Below are positions 34,784-42,160 of a DNA stretch of 64,000 bases, in pieces (positions within the stretch are counted from its first letter, which is position 1; the number at the start of each line of letters is the position of its first letter). The stretch spans positions 24,219-88,218 of the forward strand of contig JAFGJM010000023.1 in the NCBI GenBank assembly GCA_016929095.1. The letters are read 5' to 3'. A program made the position numbers and the translations under genes. Origin of the DNA: Anaerolineales bacterium (lineage in GTDB: Bacteria > Chloroflexota > Anaerolineae > Anaerolineales > UBA4823). The notes below the pieces were generated by a model that worked only from the letters and a program-made list of their open reading frames with translations, was not told the DNA's origin and searched no databases.

Positions 34784-34841
34784 ACACACAATCAGACAAT
34801 TGATCCAGATTTTTATCAAGCACATTGCGCATAGACACACT

Positions 34842-34871
34842 TTGATCGATCGGTCTATTTCTATCTATAAC
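34842..34871 (+). promoter_or_regulatory. Promoter of the aminotransferase gene
   Basis: TTGATC (34842-34847), 18-base spacer, TATAAC (34866-34871). Expected start near 34878. GGAGG (34885-34889) then lies 9 bases before the ATG at 34899. Confidence 0.5.
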
Positions 34872-34898
34872 AATTTTATAGCTCGGAGGCGATAAGAT

Positions 34899-36044
34899 AT
34901 GCAATATCATGTTAAACTTTTTACGCCAGGTCCCGGTGATGTGGATGAAGATGTGCTGGATGCCATGGCAGAACCCGTGCTTCGCCATTATGGGCCGGAA
35001 TGGATGGAAATCTACAACGAAACAATATCCTTATTAAGGGATATTTATCAGACCCAAAATGATATTTATTTGGTGCAAGGACCCGGGTCTGCCTTGCTGG
35101 ATATGGCAATTGGCAGCCTGTTATCCCCGGGAGAAAAGATCATCGTTGGGCAGAATGGCTTTTTTGGTGAAAGGCTTCAAATCATCGCCGATGGATATGG
35201 CTTGAAAACAATTCCGTTTACTGCGCCCTTGGGAAAAGCGCTGGATACAAATGAGCTGCGTAAACTGGCGGCGCAAAATCCGGATGCACGCGCCATCGCC
35301 CTGGTGCATCACGAAACAGGGACAACCGTGATGAATCCCTTGCAGGACATCACAGAAATTGCCCGTCAAGCTGGTATGGCGATCATTGTGGATGCGGTTT
35401 CATCCATGGGGGGGGTGGCATTACCGGTTGATGAGTGGGGGATCGATATCTGCGTCACGACGCCTAACAAGTGCCTGGAAGCAGTGCCGGGTATTGGGAT
35501 TGTCAGCATCAGCCCCAAAGCCTGGGAGATGGTGGATGCAAAAAAAGACAACGGGCATGGTTGGTACCTCAATTTGAAAACCTGGCGGGAATTTGCTGTC
35601 GGGTGGGGTTCCTGGCATCCTTCACCGGTGACGATGCCGACCAACATCGTTCTTGCTATGCGTACCAGCCTGCGAAATATCATGCACGTTGGGTTGGAGG
35701 CGCATTATGCAAAGTACCGCTATGCCAGCCAGGCGATACGCAAGGGGTTGGGCAACATAGGATTCGAGATGTTCATCCCTGACGCATATGCAGCACCTAT
35801 GGTTACCGGGGTGAAGGCGCGCCCTGAATTCGAAGTATCGGAGCTGCTCAAGTGGCTGGTTGCCGAGCGGGATATGGCGGCTGGCGGCGGTTTGGGTGAA
35901 CTATCGGGAAAAATATTCCGGGTTGGGCATTTAGGAAAAGCCTCCCGGCGTGAATACCTGATCGATTTTTTGTTTTCAGTGGAAGAATTCTTGCGCGCTA
36001 AAGGGTTAAAAGTAGCGGAAGGTTCCAGTTTGATCGGGATTTAG
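34899..36044 (+). CDS. Class V aminotransferase (alanine-glyoxylate / serine-pyruvate type)
   Basis: PLP enzyme of 381 residues. Start motif FTPGPGDVDEDVL, substrate loop HYGPEWMEIY, PLP-Asp165 in IIVDAVSSMGG and Schiff-base Lys191 in VTTPNKCLEAVPG. The family transfers amino groups from alanine, serine, ureidoglycine or phosphonates to glyoxylate or pyruvate. The donor is unknown here. A GntR/FCD gene with a matching operator stands upstream, so expression is probably induced by a substrate or product. A B3/B4-domain protein follows. Start supported by GGAGG at 34885. Confidence 0.9.
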   Translation: MQYHVKLFTPGPGDVDEDVLDAMAEPVLRHYGPEWMEIYNETISLLRDIYQTQNDIYLVQGPGSALLDMAIGSLLSPGEKIIVGQNGFFGERLQIIADGYGLKTIPFTAPLGKALDTNELRKLAAQNPDARAIALVHHETGTTVMNPLQDITEIARQAGMAIIVDAVSSMGGVALPVDEWGIDICVTTPNKCLEAVPGIGIVSISPKAWEMVDAKKDNGHGWYLNLKTWREFAVGWGSWHPSPVTMPTNIVLAMRTSLRNIMHVGLEAHYAKYRYASQAIRKGLGNIGFEMFIPDAYAAPMVTGVKARPEFEVSELLKWLVAERDMAAGGGLGELSGKIFRVGHLGKASRREYLIDFLFSVEEFLRAKGLKVAEGSSLIGI

Positions 36045-36115
36045 TTTGATACCTTCACCTCCGCTGGGGTGGTGGATGAAGATTCGGCGGGTAGATTATT
36101 GCCCTCATCCCCTGA

Positions 36116-36143
36116 CCCCTTCTCCCAAAAATGGGAGAAGGGG
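36116..36143. repeat. Perfect 12-base-arm palindrome
   Basis: CCCCTTCTCCCA (36116-36127) and TGGGAGAAGGGG (36132-36143) around AAAA. Similar in style to the C-rich/G-rich repeats at 28859, 30516 and 59171. It overlaps the first ATG available to the B3/B4 gene, which argues for that gene's later start. Confidence 0.7.
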
Positions 36144-36178
36144 AAAAGAAATTCGAATTCGACAAAAGGAATTATTTC

Positions 36179-36895
36179 GTGACTGATTTATATTATGTGA
36201 TTTCAAAAGAGATTTTCGAGAAGTACCCCGGTTATTCCAGGGGGGTCGTGCTGGCGTTTGATGTCAAGAATGATGCGCCAGCGGAAAAATTGGCACAGTT
36301 ATTACGGGAAGCCGAAGAATCGGTACGTTGCAATGCGGTTTTAGATAAGATTGCCGAACACCCGCGCATTAAACCCTGGCGGGAAGCATACAAAGCCTTT
36401 GGCGCCAAGCCCAGCGAGTTCCGCTCCTCGATAGAGGCGATGGCAAGGCGGGTGCTGCGCGAGGATCAATTACCCAACATCAACCCGTTGGTGGATATCG
36501 GCAATATCATCTCATTGAGACGCCTGGTGCCGATCGGAGGGCACGCCATCGATAAGCTGGAACATAATATGGAGCTGCGATTGGCGTCAGGTGAAGAGAC
36601 TTTCGAACCCTTTGGCACCAGCGAAATCGAGCATCCCCTGCCGGGCGAGGTGGTATTTTGCGAAGGTGATATCGTACTCACCCGCCGCTGGACCTGGCGG
36701 CAGGCCAACCGCACACTGACCCTGCCCGAGACCACGGCGATAGAGTTCAACATCGACGCGCTGCCGATGGTGACGGAAGCGGAAATCCACGCCATTGCGC
36801 AGGAGGTGATGGCGATGGTGCAGGAGTTTTGCGGCGGTTGCTGCCGGTATGAGATTTTAACGAAGGAGAACCCGAGGATGAGTTTGGGGGAATAA
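36179..36895 (+). CDS. B3/B4 tRNA-binding domain protein
   Basis: About 238 residues resembling the B3/B4 domain of the phenylalanyl-tRNA synthetase beta chain: RIKPWREAYKAFGAKPSEFRSS, PNINPLVDIGNIISL, GHAIDKLE and CEGDIVLTRRWTWRQ. In PheRS this domain edits Tyr-tRNA(Phe). Stand-alone copies are common and may edit mischarged tRNA or bind free amino acids; this is unproven. The GTG at 36179, with AAAAGGA 8 bases upstream, is preferred to an ATG at 36131 that lies within a repeat. Probably cotranscribed with the aminotransferase. Confidence 0.8.
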   Translation: MTDLYYVISKEIFEKYPGYSRGVVLAFDVKNDAPAEKLAQLLREAEESVRCNAVLDKIAEHPRIKPWREAYKAFGAKPSEFRSSIEAMARRVLREDQLPNINPLVDIGNIISLRRLVPIGGHAIDKLEHNMELRLASGEETFEPFGTSEIEHPLPGEVVFCEGDIVLTRRWTWRQANRTLTLPETTAIEFNIDALPMVTEAEIHAIAQEVMAMVQEFCGGCCRYEILTKENPRMSLGE

Positions 36896-36914
36896 GGAGA
36901 GAAATGAGATAACG

Positions 36915-36950
36915 AAAAAACGAATGCCAGTCCGGCATTCGTTTTTTTTT
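36915..36950 (+). terminator. Rho-independent terminator
   Basis: AACGAATGCC pairs with GGCATTCGTT over a five-base loop (AGTCC), preceded by a run of A and followed by ten T, so it may work in both directions. It closes the GntR-aminotransferase-B3/B4 unit, 20 bases after its last gene. Confidence 0.9.
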
Positions 36951-37038
36951 TAGAAATCATCATCATTTGATATGGTATATTAAGTCAAGAATTATGTGAA
37001 TAATTGGGCGGTGATGGGATCAATTGGAGGAAAATCTT

Positions 37039-37845
37039 GTGAGCACACAAATATACTATCTGTCGGGAACAGGGAATTCTCTGCATGTAGCGCGAGAACT
37101 CGAAAAAAGACTCTCCGAAACTGAACTCATACCCATTATCAAGGTGTTAAAAAACGATCGCATTGAAACTAAAGCGGAAATAATTGGATTGGTATTTCCG
37201 ATTCATAACCTTACAGTGCCGGTATTGGTGAAACGGTTTTTGCTGAAGGCAGACTTGCGCTCGTCAAAGTATATATTTGCCATTGCTACACGCTTTTGTT
37301 CAGATGCCGTCTTTTCGATTATTGATGAGATATTGAAGAAACAAGGCAAATTACTCGATGCATACTTCTCCGTTGAAATGCCATGTACATATATCCCGAT
37401 TTTTACACTCCCTTCGCAAAGCGAAGTTGAGAGAATGGAAAACGAATTACAGAAAAGGTTAGATGAAATCCAAATAATTGTCGAAAATAAACGGATTGAC
37501 CGCGAAAAAGACTCTCCGCTGGTTTTTGTATTAGGGCATATACTTTATCCCATGATTACAGCCTACATGTTCAAATTTCGTTTCCCCGGAATGGCCAGAT
37601 CATTCTATGTGGACTCGAGATGTAATGGATGCGGATTGTGTGAAAAAGTATGTTTGTCAGAGAGAATTCGAATGAAAAATGGAAAACCGGAATGGTCGAC
37701 CGATATCGACTGTGTATATTGTTTTGCCTGCCTGCATTATTGCCCGGTTGAAGCAGTGCAGATCGAGGGGAGAAAAACAACAATAAAAGGCAGATATCAC
37801 CATTCTGAAGTTAAGGCGATAGATATTGCCCGTCAAAAGCAGTGA
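37039..37845 (+). CDS. EFR1-type flavodoxin-ferredoxin fusion
   Basis: 268 residues. The N-terminal flavodoxin-like domain has the FMN phosphate loop YLSGTGNSLHVA. The C-terminal two-cluster ferredoxin has CNGCGLCEKVC and CVYCFACLHYCP, so two [4Fe-4S] clusters are expected. Such EFR1-family proteins are presumed internal electron carriers of anaerobes; their partners are unknown. GTG at 37039 is chosen because GGAGG lies 8 bases upstream (37026-37030). No operon partner; the next stretch is decayed. Confidence 0.85.
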   Translation: MSTQIYYLSGTGNSLHVARELEKRLSETELIPIIKVLKNDRIETKAEIIGLVFPIHNLTVPVLVKRFLLKADLRSSKYIFAIATRFCSDAVFSIIDEILKKQGKLLDAYFSVEMPCTYIPIFTLPSQSEVERMENELQKRLDEIQIIVENKRIDREKDSPLVFVLGHILYPMITAYMFKFRFPGMARSFYVDSRCNGCGLCEKVCLSERIRMKNGKPEWSTDIDCVYCFACLHYCPVEAVQIEGRKTTIKGRYHHSEVKAIDIARQKQ

Positions 37846-38057
37846 GTTTTGTGGACTATAGTCTTGGGATAAGCTGAATCGCAAGGAATAACTGGTATTG
37901 AGGTTGGGGAATTTTGGAAAACCGTTTGTGAATGGGAAAACCTATATACAAATATCACAACGAAGTTCGTGTTTGTTACATAAAGTTTGGAGATGATGGT
38001 ATAAGAGCCTGCATAATTCAATAGATTTATAAAGTATTCCGCCAAAAAAGTTAAATA
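37846..38057. other. Non-coding or decayed stretch
   Basis: No supported gene. A 30-codon frame from 37932 to 38024 (MGKPIYKYHNEVRVCYIKFG and ten more residues) reads like protein but is not recognised and may be another remnant beside the SecB-like pseudogene. Confidence 0.25.
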
Positions 38058-38342
38058 TTATTCAATAGTAAAAGTTTTCAATCGATTTAATGTTGGCAAG
38101 AGCGGAAAATCTTCACGCATGCGATTGAAGATATTTTAAGTAAATTCTCTGGCGTATGGCCAGATCATTGAAATTCCTGATAATTCATTAAATTCAGTCC
38201 AGAGATTTTCATCGATTTCGTTAAAATCTCGATCCACATTAAAAAAACCCTCAAGGGTAAATTCCACTTTGTATTCAGGATTGGTTTCGATTGGCCCTGA
38301 GATACTAATAAACAAAAAGCCCCTGGTTGGGGTGTGGATTAG
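38058..38342 (-). pseudogene. SecB-like chaperone remnant
   Basis: On the minus strand the frame reads FTLEGFFNVDRDFNEIDENL, then FNELSGISMIWPYAREF, a TAA (38138-38136), and in the same frame NIFNRMREDFPLLPTLNRLK to a final stop. This is the SecB-like pattern, with a beta strand leading to PYARE and the PLLPTLN end. The first third of the protein is missing: the frame is blocked at 38345 and runs into the start of the GT39-like remnant. A nonsense mutation plus a lost N-terminus make it a pseudogene. SecB-like chaperones often accompany toxin-antitoxin pairs; none is visible here. Confidence 0.6.
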
Positions 38343-39082
38343 CTATCGTTATGATCAGTGGGACGTTAGCGTTTCAATTATTGACTGCGAATTATTATGT
38401 GGATCAAACGCCATGGTTTACCTGGGTGGTTGGGTTGTTCGCAACGGGCGGTATTGTATTGATCATGTCAGCATTCAATAAAAAGCGTGCGCCTTCATCA
38501 TTGGGTTATACCCTGTTGGTTATCTCCATCTTGCTGATCCCGGGAATCTGGTCCGGTTATACCACCTTCAGCGCAAGAGGCAACTCAAATTTACCAAGCG
38601 CTTATGGGGGAGAAGCCATTGGGGTGACCCACGCTGGAGGTTTATCGGTGAATAAAACCTTAGTTGAATACCTGCAATCCCATACACAAAATGTCTATTA
38701 TCTGGTGGCGGTATCCAGTTCGCAAACGGGCAGTGATTATGTCCTGGCTACCGGTCGCCCGGTGCTTTACCTGGGTGGGTTTGGTGGACAGGATCAAGTA
38801 GTTACCCTGGATGAATTACTGCAGATGATCGAACAAGGGGAATTGCGGTATTTTTTGTTGAATGGTGGTGGACGAGATCCTTTCGGGAACGGGGATATTT
38901 CTTCCTGGGTTTCTTCATCCTGTGTGGCGATTGAGAATTATGATGTTGCCATGACCAACAATAAAATCGGTAACAACACGAACATTGGATTGGGTAACTC
39001 AATCTTTGGACAAAATGGCGGGTTTCCTCAAGGCCCAGGCAGCAGAGAGGCAGGGAATGCCCTCTATGATTGTGGCGGTTAA
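38327..39082 (+). pseudogene. C-terminal fragment of a GT39/YkcB-like membrane glycosyltransferase
   Basis: The open frame (251 codons from TTG 38327) starts in mid-protein: two or three membrane helices (LAIVMISGTLAFQLL; FTWVVGLFATGGIVLIMSAF; LLVISILLIPGIW), then a soluble domain with YLVAVSSSQTGSDYVL, GRPVLYLGGFGGQD and LRYFLLNGGG. That domain is the C-terminal part of YkcB/ArnT-type glycosyltransferases, which are normally two to three times longer with the catalytic Asp near the N-terminus. No ribosome-binding site precedes it. The upstream junction coincides with the broken SecB-like gene. It could still be translated but would lack the catalytic region. Confidence 0.6.
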
Positions 39083-39148
39083 GATCAGGAATCCGAAATA
39101 TGCTTATATGCAATTTTCATAATTAGATCGAGTGTTTTTAGGTGACGT

Positions 39149-40015
39149 ATGAAAAAAATTTTTCTTGGATTAATTTTATGTGTATCACTTATTTTGAACG
39201 CCTGTGGTGAAGATGAATCAATGATTGTCACGGCTTCTGTGGAGGATATATACACAGCGGTAGCCATCACCACGACTGCGCAATATACACCTGCCACAGC
39301 AACCGAAACAATGCTGCCAACCTATACGAATACCATCGAGACTACGCCCACTGAAACCCCTACAATGGCGGACACGCCTCAACCAGCGATCGCATCTTCA
39401 TCCTCATCCAGCAGTTCGACGAGCGCGTGCGACAGCTCGGAATTTGTCGGTGATACCACGATACCGGATGGCACAGTGCTGGCGCCAGGACAGAGTTTCG
39501 AAAAGACATGGCTTTTAAAAAACAATGGAAGCTGCAACTGGACGGAGGATTATGAAGTTATTTTTGTGAGCGGCGAGGATATGGATGGAGAAGATACGGC
39601 GATCGATACAGATGTTTCCAGTGGTTCACAGGTTAAAGTTTCCGTTTCAATGATCGCTCCGGATACCGAAGGGTCATATACGGGTTTCTGGAAGATGATG
39701 AACGAAGAGGGGGCAACTTTTGGTACCTCCTTTTATGTTCAAATTGTGGTATCGGACAGCGCATCCATTCTCACCCCAACCTCCACGGCAACAACTTACA
39801 CCAGCACACCAACCTCTACAAGTGAATCGGCGGCAACTTCTACCCCAACCCCTACTACGGTGATTGTGGCAACTAATACTCCAATACCTGCCACGGCGAC
39901 TACTGCGCCAACCAATACCAGTCAACCGACGTCTACGACAGAACCTTCGCTTACCCCTACCAATACACCTACAGAAATAACCGGTGAAGAGGCAACCGAG
40001 ACACCCTCTTCGTAA
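39149..40015 (+). CDS. Lipoprotein with NBR1-type Ig-like domain
   Basis: 288 residues. Lipoprotein signal MKKIFLGLILCVSLILNAC (Cys19), a Thr/Pro-rich linker and a Ser run, then a domain of about 105 residues with FVGDTTIPDGTVLAPGQSFE, KTWLLKNNGSCNW and GFWKMMNEEGATFG. This is the Ig-like fold first named in the eukaryotic autophagy receptor NBR1. A long Thr/Pro/Ser tail ends the protein. It should be displayed outside the cell, perhaps binding sugar or other surface polymers; function is not known. Such Thr/Pro-linked lipoproteins are frequent in Anaerolineae. Confidence 0.82.
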   Translation: MKKIFLGLILCVSLILNACGEDESMIVTASVEDIYTAVAITTTAQYTPATATETMLPTYTNTIETTPTETPTMADTPQPAIASSSSSSSSTSACDSSEFVGDTTIPDGTVLAPGQSFEKTWLLKNNGSCNWTEDYEVIFVSGEDMDGEDTAIDTDVSSGSQVKVSVSMIAPDTEGSYTGFWKMMNEEGATFGTSFYVQIVVSDSASILTPTSTATTYTSTPTSTSESAATSTPTPTTVIVATNTPIPATATTAPTNTSQPTSTTEPSLTPTNTPTEITGEEATETPSS

Positions 40016-40043
40016 AAAAAATCATATTCAATCGCGTTTGAAA

Positions 40044-40103
40044 AATCACAGGATAAACAGATGAGTCAGGATAACCCCTGATGACCCTGAATATCCTGTG
40101 ATT
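40044..40103. repeat. 60-base palindromic repeat
   Basis: AATCACAGGAT (40044-40054) is exactly inverted as ATCCTGTGATT (40093-40103), with a weaker inner TCAGG/CCTGA pair. It lies directly after the NBR1-Ig lipoprotein gene and could end its transcript. Confidence 0.65.
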
Positions 40104-40120
40104 GGTTAATGATTTGCATT

Positions 40121-40147
40121 TGTAGCAACGACTTCAGTCGTTACTAC
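40121..40147. repeat. AACGACT palindromic repeat, second copy
   Basis: GTAGCAACGACTTCAGTCGTTACTAC (40122-40147) forms a near-perfect palindrome and matches the element at 29132. The remainder of 40016-40258 holds no gene. Confidence 0.65.
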
Positions 40148-40258
40148 TGGCATTATATTTGCTATGGCACAGGAAAAACTTTATATGTTAATAAATATTT
40201 CCAATAAGAAAATTTACGGATGTGGTATTATAAATATGACCTAAAGATAGGGAAAAAG

Positions 40259-40609
40259 ATGAGCGCTCCAAAAATTGAAGCGTATTCCTTCGGAATGATA
40301 AGGATTGATGGGTCTACTTACGCACGCGATGTGATGATATTGCCGGAGGGTGTGATCAGTAATTGGCGTCGTCGAGAGGGACATTTGTTAATTCCAGAAG
40401 ATATCGTCCCGGTTTTTGAGGCAGCGCCGGAAATCCTGGTGGTAGGCACCGGTTCTGTTGACCGAATGAAAATATCCGAAGCTATTAAACAAGAAACTCA
40501 CAAACGGGGAATTCAATTGATTTGTATGCCTAGTGGAAAAGCCTGGCAGGTTTATAATGCAAAAGCGAATGAGAAGCGGGTAGCTGGGGCTTTTCATCTT
40601 ACATGTTAA
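40259..40609 (+). CDS. Mth938-like domain protein
   Basis: 116 residues from the ATG at 40259. IEAYSFGMIRIDGSTYARDV, WRRREGHLLIPEDI, EILVVGTGSVDRMKI and a late AKANEKRVAGAFHLTC match the Mth938/NDUFAF3 family. The eukaryotic member is a complex I assembly factor; the role of the bacterial proteins is unknown. A longer frame begins at 40220, but homologous sequence starts only at the later Met. Confidence 0.85.
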   Translation: MSAPKIEAYSFGMIRIDGSTYARDVMILPEGVISNWRRREGHLLIPEDIVPVFEAAPEILVVGTGSVDRMKISEAIKQETHKRGIQLICMPSGKAWQVYNAKANEKRVAGAFHLTC

Positions 40610-40652
40610 TCCTATTTTATAATAGCGTTATCGAAAAGAAAGAGGGTGAAGG

Positions 40653-41489
40653 ATGGCAATGGATTTTATGACCATATTCTGGAACTTAGCCTCTGGGCGG
40701 GAAACAATATCGCTGCTCAATGTTTATCAAGGCATCCCAATTTCTTATCCTGCCACAATTATCAATGTGGGCGAAAACGTCATTCAAGTGATTACAGAAA
40801 AATACCAGTTGGTTTGTCTTTACCATGAACGAGAAACATATATTCAATCCCCGGAGATTTCAGAAATAATTAAAGCCAAAGTGAGTGGATTGGATGCAGC
40901 AACCTCTACGGTGATATTATCGGATTTTGAAATTGTCACCAAAACTATCGGAGAACGACAAGAAGTGCGGGTATGTCCAAAATTCAGCATAGAGGGAGAA
41001 ATCCAGAGCCAGGATTTGGCGGATGTATACCAGGGAGAGTTGGCGGATATATCCCAAAGCGGGATGGGGATTTATATTAATGAGAGAGATTTTTTCCCAC
41101 GTGTTTATCGACCCGGGCGGAAACTTGGCTTATGTTTTAAACTTCCGGGAACATATCAAATTTTTGAATCAAAGGGTTACATACAAACACCCTATGACCG
41201 CGATGAAATGGCACGCTTCAATCGTTCTAGTTTAAGGTATTCCGATATACACCAACCAAAACAGGCTACAGATGCGTCAAATGTGAGAAGATTGATATCA
41301 CCGGAATTGACGATGCAAGGAACAATTGCTAACATTCTGGAATTAGAAAGTCAAAAACGCCGTCGAATAGGCGTTCGGTTAGTATTAGATGAATTTTCAA
41401 GGCTGGTCATAAGTCAATTTATTGCCCAACGGCAATCGGAAATCATCCAAGAAATCAATGCGGTTTACCAATTGATCAGTGAGGGTTAA
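40653..41489 (+). CDS. PilZ-domain protein with YcgR-like N-terminus
   Basis: 278 residues. The N-terminal part (about 15-95) is beta-rich like the YcgR N-domain. The PilZ part has both c-di-GMP contacts: R102QEVR106 (RxxxR) and D132ISQSG137 (DxSxxG). It should therefore bind c-di-GMP and change a partner's activity, for example in motility, adhesion or polysaccharide export; the partner is not visible here. GAAGG precedes the ATG. It may form a pair with the Mth938-like gene 43 bases upstream. Confidence 0.85.
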   Translation: MAMDFMTIFWNLASGRETISLLNVYQGIPISYPATIINVGENVIQVITEKYQLVCLYHERETYIQSPEISEIIKAKVSGLDAATSTVILSDFEIVTKTIGERQEVRVCPKFSIEGEIQSQDLADVYQGELADISQSGMGIYINERDFFPRVYRPGRKLGLCFKLPGTYQIFESKGYIQTPYDRDEMARFNRSSLRYSDIHQPKQATDASNVRRLISPELTMQGTIANILELESQKRRRIGVRLVLDEFSRLVISQFIAQRQSEIIQEINAVYQLISEG

Positions 41490-41662
41490 TATCAAGAAGG
41501 GTATTTGATTACTTCTCAAATAATATTTATTCTATCTATGAACAAATAATTCTCACCCTCTTGTTTGATAAATTTTGCATGGTTTTTTAGAAGGTGACTC
41601 ACTGAGTTTTCTGAGTAATATACAGGCATTAATAAATATATCAGGGGAATTCGAAAGCCGCG

Positions 41663-41691
41663 TTGACCCAAGAAAATTGGAATGCTATAAT
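41663..41691 (+). promoter_or_regulatory. Strong sigma-70 type promoter upstream of the selA unit
   Basis: TTGACC (41663-41668), 17-base spacer, perfect TATAAT (41686-41691). Expected start near 41698, about 43 bases before the ATG at 41741. The rest of the gap 41490-41740 holds nothing recognised. Confidence 0.75.
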
Positions 41692-41740
41692 GTTTGCGTA
41701 ATCTATCCTTTAATTAAATCTTTTTAGCAAAAATTGAAAA

Positions 41741-42160
41741 ATGACAATGGAAAATCAACCTTCTCCCTCCGTAAAGACAATCGTCCCGGTAGCCCTGATG
41801 CTTGCGGTTATAGGCTGGTTGGGTATAGTTGGAGTAATTTATTATTCATTACCTACTGTGGGCCCCCGCTGGTTGTTTTTTTTCTTTTCTGTACTGGCGA
41901 TAACCGGTACATTTCTCCCGCTGGTTGCTTACTTCAATCATCGTTTTCCCAGCAAACCACCAGTCAATGTAAGTGTGATTTTAAGGCAAACACTGTGGAT
42001 TGGCATATATATCCCTACCCTAGCCTGGTTACAAATTGCCCGTGTATTGACCATTGGTTTGGCGGTGATTTTAGCGGTTAGCTTCGTGATACTTGAGGGC
42101 TTGTTGCGTCTGCGGGAACGCAGCCGCTGGAAACCACGTCAGGAAGATGTGCATGAGTGA
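41741..42160 (+). CDS. Four-helix membrane protein of unknown function
   Basis: 139 residues with four hydrophobic segments (TIVPVALMLAVIGWLGIVGV; LFFFFSVLAITGTFLPLVAY; IGIYIPTLAWLQIARVLTI; AVILAVSFVILEGLL) and a basic tail with WKPR. The family is not recognised. First gene behind a strong promoter; its end overlaps the start of selA by 8 bases, so the two are translated together. No clear Shine-Dalgarno. Confidence 0.7.
   Translation: MTMENQPSPSVKTIVPVALMLAVIGWLGIVGVIYYSLPTVGPRWLFFFFSVLAITGTFLPLVAYFNHRFPSKPPVNVSVILRQTLWIGIYIPTLAWLQIARVLTIGLAVILAVSFVILEGLLRLRERSRWKPRQEDVHE

Noticed and set aside
38269..38481. 70-codon plus-strand frame overlapping the GT39-like fragment.
   Set aside because: Different frame, no motif; the overlapping 251-codon frame has clear helices and the YkcB-like C-terminal domain.
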